DNA of 9,348 nt. It comes from Chloroflexota bacterium. GTDB taxonomy: Bacteria; Chloroflexota; Limnocylindria; Limnocylindrales; CSP1-4. A program made the translations under genes and the position numbers. The DNA lies in NCBI GenBank assembly GCA_021812735.1, contig JAKAMV010000328.1, forward strand, positions 1-9,348, given 5' to 3'. Positions within the stretch are counted from its first letter, which is position 1, and each line of letters opens with the position of its first letter. Shown here one piece after another: positions 1 through 7,502 of this stretch. The notes beneath the pieces were generated by a model that saw only the letters and a list, made by a program, of their open reading frames with translations, searched no databases and was not told the origin of the DNA.

Positions 1-170
1 CCCGCCGCGACGACACGGACGTCGGGCGCCTGCTCGCGCGCCATCTGCAGCGCCATCTCGACGATCCCCTCCGCCACGCGCGCCGAGTGTGACGCCACGA
101 CCACCCCGACGAGCGGCCGGCGCTCCCCGCTCGCCCCGCCACTTGCCGCCCCGCCTGCGATGCTGCTCAC
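1..170 (-). CDS. dhaM: DhaM, PTS-type phosphotransfer subunit of DHA kinase (partial, N-terminus only)
   Basis: The N-terminal 56 codons of a DhaM (EIIA-Man fold) protein are visible; the rest lies beyond the left edge. In this family DhaM takes phosphate from HPr of the PTS on a histidine and passes it to ADP bound in DhaL. The segment VGVVVASHSARVAEGIVEMA matches the family start, with the phosphorylatable His in ASHS. The start is taken as GTG at 170-168, which overlaps the TGA stop of the upstream cytochrome b gene in a GTGA tetranucleotide. No other start codon lies between it and the conserved strand. The choice leaves an unusual Gly/Ser/Ala-rich leader of about 19 residues. It is the last visible gene of the glpF-dhaK-dhaL-glpK-glpA-sdhBCD-like run and supplies the phosphodonor for the DhaK/DhaL encoded earlier in it. 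Domains beyond EIIA cannot be judged. Confidence 0.85.
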   Translation of the reverse strand, partial: MSSIAGGAASGGASGERRPLVGVVVASHSARVAEGIVEMALQMAREQAPDVRVVAA

Positions 171-589
171 GGGTGCGTCACCAAGATGGCCAGGAGTGTC
201 AGGCCGTAGAGGACCGTCACGACCCAGACGCCCAGGAGGACGCGCGTCACGATCCGTTCGGCGCGCACGCTCAGCCCGAAGTCGAAGATGACGGCTCGCA
301 GCCCGAGCAGCCCGTGCCAGCTGACCACGACCAAGAAGAGCGTCTCGAGCGGCAAGATGACGGGGTTCGTGATGTAGGCGATCACCTCCTGGTAATCGCG
401 CAGCCCACCCTTGACCACGAAGTGGTTGGCGATCATGTGGAGCGACACGAGGACCAACACCAGCGCCCCGGTGACGGCCTGCCACCCCCAGCCCACGCCG
501 GGCAGCGTGTCCCGCTCCTCGGGCGCCCACCGCACGGGCCGTTCCCCGGGCGCCGACAGAGCCCCAGATTCGTCCGCTCGTCCGGCCAT
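167..589 (-). CDS. SdhD-like cytochrome b membrane anchor of a predicted glycerol-3-phosphate:quinone oxidoreductase
   Basis: A 140-residue membrane protein with three predicted hydrophobic helices, roughly residues 37-58, 76-96 and 114-136, after a hydrophilic N-terminus. Its pattern resembles SdhD of complex II: His51 and His56 in or after helix 1, and a WHGLLGLR signature at 91-98 in helix 2 that is typical of heme-b ligating anchors. In the known family such anchors bind heme b and quinone and hold the iron-sulfur subunit at the membrane. ATG at 589-587 overlaps the sdhC-like stop as TGATG; GTG at 592-590 is the alternative. It follows the sdhC-like gene and is coupled to dhaM downstream. 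No SdhA is encoded here; the only flavoprotein gene is glpA-like, so its job is inferred to be anchoring that enzyme. Confidence 0.8.
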   Translation of the reverse strand: MAGRADESGALSAPGERPVRWAPEERDTLPGVGWGWQAVTGALVLVLVSLHMIANHFVVKGGLRDYQEVIAYITNPVILPLETLFLVVVSWHGLLGLRAVIFDFGLSVRAERIVTRVLLGVWVVTVLYGLTLLAILVTHP

Positions 590-1017
590 CACTTCGCCCC
601 CACGTCACTCAGGAACCGCAACGCGCCGATCAGCAGCACGATCACGCCGACCGTGCCGAACGCCAAGAGGAGCGCCTTCTGGCGGCTGACGACCAACCCG
701 AACTCCACGAGGGTCAGGCGGATGCCGTTCAGCCCATGGATCAGCAACCCTGCAAGGAGCACGACATCTAGGACCAGGAAGATCGGGTTCAGGAACCAGT
801 TCAGCAAGGCGTTCCATGAGCTCGGGCCAGCCGCGAGCTGCGAGAGCACGATCAGGTGCAGGTACAGGTAGAAGAGGACGCCCAGCCCGGTGACGCGGTT
901 GAGGATGAAGGCCCAGCCACCCAGGCGGCGCCCACGGACGTCGAGCCAGCCGAGGAAGCCACGGCGGCGGCCACGAGGAGGGGCCTGCCGCTCGGGGGTG
1001 ACGGCGCGCTCGCTCAT
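589..1017 (-). CDS. SdhC-like cytochrome b subunit of a predicted glycerol-3-phosphate:quinone oxidoreductase
   Basis: A 142-residue protein with a basic N-terminus (RGRRRG near 16-20) and three hydrophobic helices at about 36-60, 78-98 and 114-135. The RVTGLGVLFYLYLH stretch (41-54) and IHGLNGIR (93-100) match the SdhC/cytochrome b556 family; His54 and His94 are plausible heme axial ligands. Two separate anchors with His in both suggest a two-heme (type A-like) arrangement, which is an inference. ATG at 1017-1015 lies 10 nt after the stop of the iron-sulfur gene, with GAGG about 8 nt upstream of it. Its stop overlaps the next start. In known complex II enzymes this subunit forms part of the quinone site and carries electrons from SdhB into the membrane pool. 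Confidence 0.82.
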   Translation of the reverse strand: MSERAVTPERQAPPRGRRRGFLGWLDVRGRRLGGWAFILNRVTGLGVLFYLYLHLIVLSQLAAGPSSWNALLNWFLNPIFLVLDVVLLAGLLIHGLNGIRLTLVEFGLVVSRQKALLLAFGTVGVIVLLIGALRFLSDVGAK

Positions 1018-1027
1018 TGGAGCACCC

Positions 1028-1762
1028 TCATCGCCCGACCTCCACCCGCGGCGCGAAGAGGCGCCGCAGCCGACCTCCGATCAGCGCGCGGCGCAGCTGC
1101 ATGATGTGCCCGGCCGGATCCACGTTCGAGGGGCACGCTTCTGTGCATTCGAACGCGGCATGGCAGCGCCACACGCCATGCGGGTCGTCTGCCAGGCTGA
1201 GCACGAACGGCAGATCGCGGCCACGCGGCTCCTCACGCACCCGGTCGGCCGCGGCGAGCGCCGCCGGACCCAGGTAGTCGGGATCGGTGCCCGCGATGGG
1301 GCAGACCGAGACGCAGATGCCGCACTCGATGCAGTCCTCGTATCGCAGGGCCCGCTCCACGCCCGGCGCACGCTGTGCCCCGGGCACGAGCTCGCTCTCG
1401 CGGACCAGTGGACGGTCGATCGCGTTGTACCGCGCGAAGAAGGGCGCCATCTCCACGACCAGGTCGCTGACGAGCGGCGCGTTCTCCAACGGTTCGACCA
1501 CCACCTCGGCGGTGCCGAGCTCGCGGACATTCGTCACGCACGCCAGCACCTCCCGGCCGTTCACCTTCATCGCGCAGGTCCCGCACGACGCGTGGAAGCA
1601 CGAGTGGCGGAGCGTGAGGCTGGGGTCCTGGGTGCGCCGGATGGCCGTCAACGCGTCGAGCACCGTGGTGCGCGGCTCGGTCTCGACCTGGAACGTGTCT
1701 TGGTGGGGTGCCGCGTCGCCCTGCTTGTAGCGGTGGACGCGGAACGTGACGGTCTCGCCCAT
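1028..1762 (-). CDS. SdhB/FrdB-type iron-sulfur subunit
   Basis: A 244-residue electron-transfer protein with the full complex II cysteine set. Cys55, 60, 63 and 75 (C-x4-C-x2-C-x11-C) form the N-terminal ferredoxin-type [2Fe-2S] site. Cys144, 147, 150 and 154 (CIECGICVSVCP) and Cys200, 206 and 210 (CHAAFECTEACP) supply the C-terminal sites. By family analogy Cys144/147/150/210 bind [4Fe-4S] and Cys154/200/206 bind [3Fe-4S]. His201 matches the quinone-site His of E. coli SdhB, while the quinone-site Trp of that enzyme is replaced by Thr159 in an alignment by eye. The gene starts 3 nt after the glpA-like stop and is followed by two cytochrome b anchors. It should relay electrons from the flavoprotein to heme and quinone. 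It resembles standard SdhB enough that genome context, not sequence, argues for the glycerol-3-phosphate role. Confidence 0.9.
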   Translation of the reverse strand: MGETVTFRVHRYKQGDAAPHQDTFQVETEPRTTVLDALTAIRRTQDPSLTLRHSCFHASCGTCAMKVNGREVLACVTNVRELGTAEVVVEPLENAPLVSDLVVEMAPFFARYNAIDRPLVRESELVPGAQRAPGVERALRYEDCIECGICVSVCPIAGTDPDYLGPAALAAADRVREEPRGRDLPFVLSLADDPHGVWRCHAAFECTEACPSNVDPAGHIMQLRRALIGGRLRRLFAPRVEVGR

Positions 1763-1765
1763 CGG

Positions 1766-2950
1766 CTACGCGGTGTAGTAGGCCGTGTGTGGCAGCAGCA
1801 CGGTGTCGCGCGTCCGGCAGGGCGCATCGACCCCCAGCTTGCGGCAGACGACGTCCGCCGTCGTCTCCGCCATCGCCCGCGCCGTCGTCCCCTTGCCGCC
1901 GGAAATGGTGACGAAGCCCTCCACGCCGTCGCGCTCCATGTGGTCGAAGCACTTGAACGTGCGGCTCAGCTCCCGTCCGGTCGCCGCGCCGCGCGATCCG
2001 ATCAGCGGGCGGGCCGCCGACCACGCCTGGCGGAACGGCGCCGAGCGGACCGCCGGGATCAGCTTGGCCCCTTCTTCGTACATCTTCTGCACGTGGTCCT
2101 CCGGGACGCCCAGGTCGTCCGGGTCGTCGACGATCCACGAGCTCGTGCCGACGATCGAGAGCGCGCGTTGCGGCACGACGATGTCACCGTCGCCGGATTT
2201 GTGCATGCGGTTGATGACCATGTTGCAGAAGCGGCCACGCAGCGCGAGCAAGACGCCCGGCGAGGGCTGGATCGGGACGTCCACCCCGGCCATCGCGGCC
2301 ACCTTCTCGGCCCACGGCCCGCTGGCGTTCACGACGATATCCGCACTGATCTCGAAATCGCGTTCCGTGCGATGGTCCCGCCCCCGCACGCCGGTCACGC
2401 ACTTGTCATGCACGATCAGGCTCGTCACCTCGCAGAACGGCTGGATCAGCGCGCCGTGTGCCTTGGCGGTGGCGAACCAGCGCAACGGCAGGCGCATCGC
2501 ATCGAACGTCGCGTCCGGGACCTGGATGGCGCCCTTCAGCGCGGCGTTCAGGTTCGGTTCGAGGCGCAGCGCCTCGGCCGCCGACAGCCAGCGGGCGGGG
2601 ATCCCGGTCTCGCCGCAGGCCGCGAAGAGTTTCTCGCCGTAGGCCATGTCCTCGTCGTCGAGACCGACGAAGAGCCCGTCGTTCTCCTCGAACGAGCCGG
2701 GCGCCACACGACGCAGCAGCTGGTTCTCCTGGATGCATTCGGCCGCGGACTCGGGGTCGTTCACAGCATAGCGGGCGCCGCTGTGGAGCAGGCCATGGTG
2801 CCGGCCCGTGGTCCCGGACGTGATCTCGCCGCGTTCGACGAGCGTGACCCGGAGCCCCCGGAGGGCCAGATCGAGGGCCAGCGCCCCGCCCGTGCCGCCC
2901 CCGCCGACGATGACGACGTGCGGCGCGGGCGAGCGATGGACGACGGTCAT
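1766..2950 (-). CDS. glpA: GlpA-type FAD glycerol-3-phosphate dehydrogenase, short form without the C-terminal [2Fe-2S] domain
   Basis: A 394-residue DAO-family flavoprotein that would oxidise sn-glycerol-3-phosphate to dihydroxyacetone phosphate. The FAD dinucleotide motif GGGGTGG is at 16-22 with the ribose-binding Glu39 in TLVERGE. The GlpA signature SGTTGRHHGLLHSGARYAV is at 45-63, a second FAD contact VNASGPWA is near 207-214, and the closing VTISGGKGTTARAMAE is at 347-361. From memory, E. coli GlpA is about 540 residues and ends in a Cys-rich BFD-like [2Fe-2S] domain; this protein stops just after the flavin domain and lacks that part. It follows glpK by 49 nt, with GGAG 7 nt before the ATG. 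An SdhB-type gene begins 3 nt after its stop, so its electron acceptor is predicted to be the SdhB/C/D-like set rather than GlpB/GlpC. Specificity for another 2-hydroxyacid or polyol phosphate is less likely beside glpK. Confidence 0.88.
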   Translation of the reverse strand: MTVVHRSPAPHVVIVGGGGTGGALALDLALRGLRVTLVERGEITSGTTGRHHGLLHSGARYAVNDPESAAECIQENQLLRRVAPGSFEENDGLFVGLDDEDMAYGEKLFAACGETGIPARWLSAAEALRLEPNLNAALKGAIQVPDATFDAMRLPLRWFATAKAHGALIQPFCEVTSLIVHDKCVTGVRGRDHRTERDFEISADIVVNASGPWAEKVAAMAGVDVPIQPSPGVLLALRGRFCNMVINRMHKSGDGDIVVPQRALSIVGTSSWIVDDPDDLGVPEDHVQKMYEEGAKLIPAVRSAPFRQAWSAARPLIGSRGAATGRELSRTFKCFDHMERDGVEGFVTISGGKGTTARAMAETTADVVCRKLGVDAPCRTRDTVLLPHTAYYTA

Positions 2951-2999
2951 AGCTGGTCTCCAACCCGGCCCTCTCGAGAGCCCGGATCCGTTCAGTGGC

Positions 3000-4502
3000 T
3001 CAGTGGTTCTCGACCCAGTCGAAGGTCCGCGTCACGGCCTTCTTCCAGAACTTGTACTCCTTCTCGCGGGTGGCCGCATCGAGCTGCGGGTGCCACTCCT
3101 TGTCCTTGGCCCAGTTGGCGCGCAGATCCTCGACCGCCTTCCAGAAGCCGACCGCCAGGCCGGCTGCGTAGGCAGCGCCGAGCGCCGTCGTCTCGGCCAC
3201 CTTCGGGCGGATGACCGGGACGGCAAGGACGTCGGACTGGAACTGCATCAGCAGCTCGTTGTAGACCATGCCGCCGTCGACCTTGAGGGCCGTCAGCGCG
3301 ACGCCGGAGTCGGCGTTCATCGCGTCGAGCACCTCACGGGTCTGCCAAGCCGTCGCCTCGAGGACGGCACGCGCGATGTGACCCTTGTTCACGTAGCGGG
3401 TGAGGCCGGCGATGACGCCGCGGGCGTCGTTCTTCCAGTACGGCGCGAACAGCCCGGAGAACGCCGGGACGAAGTAGACGCCGCCGTTGTCGTCGACGGT
3501 GCGGGCCAGATCCTCGATCTCCGGTGAGGTCTTGATCATGCCCAGGTTGTCGCGCAGCCACTGCACGAGCGCACCAGTGATCGCGATCGAGCCCTCGAGC
3601 GCGTAGACCGCGGGCTGGTCGCCGATCTTGTAGCCGAGCGTGGTGAGCAGGCCGCTCTTGGACGGCACCGGCTTGGTGCCGGTGTTGAGGAGCATGAAGC
3701 AGCCCGTGCCGTACGTGTTCTTCGCCTCGCCGGCGGAGAAGCACGTCTGGCCGAAGAGCGCCGCCTGCTGGTCGCCGAGGTCGCCGGCGACCGGGACGCC
3801 GGCGAGGTCGCCGGTGGCCTTGCCGTAGACCTCGCTGGAGGCCTTGATGGCCGGCAGCATCGCGCGCGGGATGCCCATCAGCTTCAGGATCTCGGGATCC
3901 CAGTCGAGGGTCGCGAGGTTCATCAGCATGGTGCGGCTGGCGTTCGTGACATCCGTCACGTGGACGCCGCCCGACGGGCCGCCGGTCAGGTTCCAGATGC
4001 ACCAGGTGTCGATGTTGCCGAAGAGCAATTCCCCGGCCTCGGCCTTGGCACGCGCACCCTCGACGTTGTCGAGGATCCACTTGATCTTCGGACCGGAGAA
4101 GTAGGTCGCCAGCGGCAGGCCGACCTTGGGCCGGAGCCGATCCTGGCCACCGTCCTTCGCCAGCTCGTTGCAGATGTCGGCCGTCCGGGTGTCCTGCCAG
4201 ACGATCGCGTTGTGGATCGGCTTGCCCGTGCGGCGATCCCAGACCACCGTGGTCTCGCGCTGGTTGGTGACGCCCACGGCGGCCAGATCGGCCGCGCTGA
4301 CGCCGGCCTTGGCCAGGGCACCGCGGATGACCTCGACGCTGCGGTTCCAGATCTCGAGCGGATCGTGCTCCACCCAGCCGGGCTTCGGGTAGATCTGCTC
4401 GTGTTCTTTCTGATCGATCGCGACGACGGCGCCGGCGTGATCGAAGATCATGAAGCGGGTGCTGGTCGTGCCCTGATCGAGGGCGCCGACGTATCTCGCC
4501 AT
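3000..4502 (-). CDS. glpK: Glycerol kinase
   Basis: A full-length 500-residue FGGY-family kinase that phosphorylates glycerol with ATP to sn-glycerol-3-phosphate in the cytoplasm. Visible family features are the N-terminal phosphate loop [11 protein letters not shown] (6-16), TNQRET (79-84, Arg82/Glu83 contacting glycerol), Tyr134 in ATYFSG, catalytic Asp244 in [10 protein letters not shown], and [11 protein letters not shown] (261-271). ATG at 4502-4500 has a GGGAGG Shine-Dalgarno sequence at 4513-4508, 5 nt upstream. It sits between dhaL and the glpA-like gene, so its product is oxidised by the next protein encoded. The loop where Firmicutes GlpK carries a histidine phosphorylated by HPr reads ASSEVYG (221-227) and has no His, so PTS control by that mechanism is not expected. 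Confidence 0.97.
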   Translation of the reverse strand: MARYVGALDQGTTSTRFMIFDHAGAVVAIDQKEHEQIYPKPGWVEHDPLEIWNRSVEVIRGALAKAGVSAADLAAVGVTNQRETTVVWDRRTGKPIHNAIVWQDTRTADICNELAKDGGQDRLRPKVGLPLATYFSGPKIKWILDNVEGARAKAEAGELLFGNIDTWCIWNLTGGPSGGVHVTDVTNASRTMLMNLATLDWDPEILKLMGIPRAMLPAIKASSEVYGKATGDLAGVPVAGDLGDQQAALFGQTCFSAGEAKNTYGTGCFMLLNTGTKPVPSKSGLLTTLGYKIGDQPAVYALEGSIAITGALVQWLRDNLGMIKTSPEIEDLARTVDDNGGVYFVPAFSGLFAPYWKNDARGVIAGLTRYVNKGHIARAVLEATAWQTREVLDAMNADSGVALTALKVDGGMVYNELLMQFQSDVLAVPVIRPKVAETTALGAAYAAGLAVGFWKAVEDLRANWAKDKEWHPQLDAATREKEYKFWKKAVTRTFDWVENH

Positions 4503-4507
4503 AGATG

Positions 4508-4513
4508 CCTCCC
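4508..4513 (-). promoter_or_regulatory. Shine-Dalgarno of glpK
   Basis: Minus-strand GGGAGG lies 5 nt upstream of the glpK ATG. It is one of the strongest ribosome binding sites in the operon and fixes the start. Confidence 0.85.
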
Positions 4514-4545
4514 AGCTCGTTCAAGCGTGCCGGCCCAGGCGCCGG

Positions 4546-5211
4546 CTAGTTGGCCGTTCCTCCGGCCGCACCCGACCAGGCGTCGGCGGCGGCCTTCAGC
4601 AGCAGGTACGAAGAGGTCGCGCCCGGGTCCTGGTGCCCGGCGCTTCGCTCTCCGAGGTAGCTCGCCCGACCTTTGCGGGCGACGAGCGGGATGGTCGCGA
4701 GCATCCCCTGCTCGGCCGCAGCGACCGCACGGGCCAATGCGTCCTGCAGGGAGGCCCCCGATGCGGCGGCCTCCCGCAGGGCGTCCCGGGCCGGCAGCAG
4801 CGTGTCGAGCATGGTCTTGTCGCCCGGCTCCGCCTTGCCGATCCGCTGAACCCCAGCGACTCCGGCGTCGAGCGCCGCGATGAGATCGTCGAGGCCGATG
4901 GCCTCGCGGCCGGCCGTGGCGGTGCCGAGCTGCAGAAAGAACGTGCCGTAGAGCGGGCCGCTCGCCCCGCCGACCGTCGAGACCAGCGTCATCCCCACCG
5001 TCTTGAACGCCGCGCCGATGTCGCGGTTGGGCAGGCCCGGGAGTTTCCCGATCACGGCCTGGAAGCCCCGGTCCATGTTGATGCCGTGGTCGGCATCGCC
5101 GATCGCGGAGTCGAGCTCGGTGAGGTACTCCTTCTGGTCCCTGACGGATGCGGCGAACGTGTTGATCCAAGCGATCACGTCGTCATACGTGATCGGCGTC
5201 GACCCGCTCAT
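4546..5211 (-). CDS. dhaL: DhaL, ADP-binding subunit of PTS-dependent dihydroxyacetone kinase
   Basis: A 221-residue helical-barrel protein that holds ADP/ATP and transfers the phosphate received from DhaM to DHA on DhaK. The Mg-nucleotide triad is Asp34, Asp39 and Asp41 in LDSAIGDADHGIN. The glycine loop GGASGPLYGT is at 81-90, GDKTMLDTLLP lies mid-protein, and RKGRASYLGERSAGHQDPG is near the C-terminus. The GDADHG form is the one found in E. coli PTS-type DhaL. Length matches the family (about 210 residues). ATG at 5211 follows the dhaK stop by 52 nt. A purine-rich AAGGGAAGG lies about 12 nt upstream, so initiation may lean on coupling from dhaK. glpK follows after 43 nt. This is the copy paired with dhaK and the tail-end dhaM. 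Confidence 0.95.
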   Translation of the reverse strand: MSGSTPITYDDVIAWINTFAASVRDQKEYLTELDSAIGDADHGINMDRGFQAVIGKLPGLPNRDIGAAFKTVGMTLVSTVGGASGPLYGTFFLQLGTATAGREAIGLDDLIAALDAGVAGVQRIGKAEPGDKTMLDTLLPARDALREAAASGASLQDALARAVAAAEQGMLATIPLVARKGRASYLGERSAGHQDPGATSSYLLLKAAADAWSGAAGGTAN

Positions 5212-5248
5212 CCGCCCGTCACACCTTCCCTTTCATGTCGCATGGTCA

Positions 5249-5263
5249 CGTCCGACCGCGCGG

Positions 5264-5270
<7 letters not shown>
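5249..5270. repeat. Imperfect 22-bp palindrome over the dhaK stop codon
   Basis: GACCGCGCGGTC at 5254-5265 is a perfect 12-bp palindrome flanked by CGTC and GACG after one mismatched base on each side. It covers the dhaK TGA (5264-5266) and the start of the dhaK-dhaL spacer. In RNA it could form a short stem near the stop codon; no U tract follows. A role in mRNA stability or coupling is a guess. Confidence 0.45.
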
Positions 5271-6262
<992 letters not shown>

Positions 6263-6267
6263 CGGTT

Positions 6268-6272
6268 CTCCT
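6268..6272 (-). promoter_or_regulatory. Shine-Dalgarno of dhaK
   Basis: Minus-strand AGGAG lies 5 nt before the dhaK ATG at 6262, supporting that start. Confidence 0.75.
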
Positions 6273-6292
6273 GCGCTAACGCCTGCTGGTGC

Positions 6293-6331
6293 TCCTGCCG
6301 CCGCCCGGCAGCGGCCGAACCGGCGGCAGGA
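6293..6331. repeat. 11-bp perfect inverted repeat (hairpin) between glpF and dhaK
   Basis: TCCTGCCGCCG at 6293-6303 pairs perfectly with CGGCGGCAGGA at 6321-6331 around a 17-nt loop. It lies in the 112-nt spacer between the glpF stop and the dhaK start, about 30 nt before dhaK on the transcribed strand. No T run follows, so it does not look like a simple intrinsic terminator. It could lower readthrough or stabilise a processed glpF mRNA; that function is inferred. Confidence 0.6.
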
Positions 6332-6355
6332 CGCGTGACACGGGTGCCGGCGTCA

Positions 6356-6369
6356 GTCGGCGCGCCGAC
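6356..6369. repeat. 14-bp perfect palindrome just after glpF
   Basis: GTCGGCGCGCCGAC at 6356-6369 is its own reverse complement and begins 6 nt after the glpF stop codon on the transcribed strand. It may be a protein site or a short stem working with the hairpin at 6293-6331. Short GC-rich palindromes do occur by chance in such DNA. Confidence 0.45.
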
Positions 6370-6374
6370 CGTGT

Positions 6375-7124
6375 TCAGTGCGCGATCGCCTTCAGGATGT
6401 AGTCAGTGAACACCCACTGGTACACCACGGCGGCGAGGGCGCCGCCGATGAGCGGGCCGACCACCGGTACCCACGAGTAGGCCCAGTCCGAATCACGCTT
6501 GCCCGGGATGGGCAGGATGAAGTGGGCGATGCGCGGACCGAGGTCGCGGGCGGGGTTGATGGCGTACCCGGTCGTACCGCCGAGCGAGAGGCCGATCACC
6601 CAGACCAACAGTGCGACGGGCAGCGCGCCCAATGACGCCAGTCCAGAGCCACTGCCGTTGTGGCCGAACGAGAAGATCACGAACAGCAGCACGAAGGTGC
6701 CGATGATCTCCGAGATCAGGTTCAGGGGGTAGTTGCGGATGTTCGGGGCGGTGCTGAAGACCGCCAGCTTGAGGTTGGCGTCCTCAGTGGCCTTGAAGTG
6801 ATCCCAGTAATGGAGCGCCACCAGGCAGGCGCCGATGAACGCGCCGATCATCTGCCCGAGCCAGTAGCCGGGCACGGCGCTCCACGGAATGCCACCGTTG
6901 ATCGCGACCGCGAGCGTCACCGCGGGGTTGATATGGGCACCGCTGATCGGTCCGGCGACGACGACGCCGGCGAAGACGGCCAAGGCCCATGCCGTGGTGA
7001 TCACGATCCAGCCGGAGTTCTGGGCCTTGGACTTGGTGAGCAGGACTGCGGCGACCACGCCGTCGCCGAGGAGGATCAGCATCCCTGTGCCAAAGATCTC
7101 GGCGAGGAACTTCTCAGCTGTCAT
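6375..7124 (-). CDS. glpF: Glycerol uptake facilitator (aquaglyceroporin)
   Basis: A 249-residue inner-membrane channel of the MIP family that lets glycerol diffuse in, where GlpK traps it. Both pore half-helix motifs are present: HINPAVTLA with NPA at 66-68 and AINPARDLGPR with NPA at 190-192. Arg193 and the Asp194 that usually marks glycerol-conducting members follow the second motif. Six hydrophobic segments plus the two half-helices fit the family; it is somewhat shorter than E. coli GlpF. ATG at 7124 has AGGGAG about 10 nt upstream. It is the first gene of the main minus-strand run, after a 413-nt gap that probably holds the promoter, and dhaK follows it. Transport of DHA as well as glycerol would fit the locus but cannot be read from sequence. 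Confidence 0.95.
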   Translation of the reverse strand: MTAEKFLAEIFGTGMLILLGDGVVAAVLLTKSKAQNSGWIVITTAWALAVFAGVVVAGPISGAHINPAVTLAVAINGGIPWSAVPGYWLGQMIGAFIGACLVALHYWDHFKATEDANLKLAVFSTAPNIRNYPLNLISEIIGTFVLLFVIFSFGHNGSGSGLASLGALPVALLVWVIGLSLGGTTGYAINPARDLGPRIAHFILPIPGKRDSDWAYSWVPVVGPLIGGALAAVVYQWVFTDYILKAIAH

Positions 7125-7134
7125 CCTGTATGTA

Positions 7135-7140
7135 CTCCCT
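7135..7140 (-). promoter_or_regulatory. Probable Shine-Dalgarno of glpF
   Basis: Minus-strand AGGGAG sits 10 nt upstream of the glpF ATG, slightly far but the best purine run available. Confidence 0.55.
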
Positions 7141-7403
7141 CAGAGATGGGATAGTTCCTGCGGTGCCACGACCGGGGATGTGGGCTGCGCGAATGGGGCC
7201 GCACCGCCCTCGGACGGACCCGGAAACCCCGGCCGGCATAGCATGAAGCGACTGCCCTTCCTGATACCCTCCTTTCCAGCCGCCGTGTCGCGGCGCGCCC
7301 CCCAGCGCACAGCCGAACAGAGACGGCGACGTCCGTTCCTGACGGGCGACAATCTACGGCGGGATGGGCGGCCAGAATCTCAAGACATCGTCGAAATCGC
7401 GCG

Positions 7404-7431
7404 CCGGCGGGAGCCCGAACCGGCGGGAGCC
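7404..7431. repeat. 12-bp direct repeat, 16-nt period, upstream of glpF
   Basis: CCGGCGGGAGCC occurs at 7404-7415 and again at 7420-7431 with CGAA between. Two identical half-sites spaced 16 nt apart in a promoter-bearing gap could bind a regulator as direct repeats; they could also be a short slippage duplication. Confidence 0.5.
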
Positions 7432-7435
7432 AGAA

Positions 7436-7467
7436 GCGCTCCGCGTGGCGGGTTTCGCGCGGAGCGC
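7436..7467 (-). terminator. Candidate hairpin terminator after dhaL2
   Basis: GCGCTCCGCG at 7436-7445 pairs perfectly with CGCGGAGCGC at 7458-7467 around a 12-nt loop. On the minus strand the stem lies about 70 nt after the dhaL2 stop and is followed by TTCTGG, a very weak U tract. It could separate the dhaM2-dhaL2 transcript from glpF, but as an intrinsic terminator it is poor. Confidence 0.35.
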
Positions 7468-7502
7468 GGCTGCCACGCCGCAGGCTGACCGCACGGCGCT
7501 CG

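Noticed and set aside
167..1762. Reading the iron-sulfur and anchor genes as an ordinary succinate dehydrogenase
   Set aside because: No sdhA is present, and the genes sit in a tight run behind glpK and a glpA-like gene. The ordinary reading remains possible if sdhA is elsewhere, but context favours the hybrid.
2966..2987. CTCTCGAGAG palindrome with GC flanks between glpK and glpA, as a terminator
   Set aside because: It has no T run and lies just before the glpA ribosome binding site inside a continuous gene run; the stem may be incidental.
890..3214. A 774-codon open frame on the plus strand
   Set aside because: It lies opposite the iron-sulfur, glpA-like and sdhC-like genes, whose opposite-strand products show exact family motifs. 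Its translation is Arg/His/Ala-rich low-complexity sequence, as expected of an antisense frame in high-GC DNA.
3960..4883. A 307-codon plus-strand frame
   Set aside because: It is antisense to glpK and dhaL, with no recognisable motif and an Arg/Pro-rich end.
7140..7352. A 70-residue minus-strand frame upstream of glpF, possible leader peptide
   Set aside because: It has no domain, no proper Shine-Dalgarno before its first start, and an Arg/Gly/Pro-rich chance-like composition. It ends 16 nt before glpF, so a leader role cannot be fully excluded.
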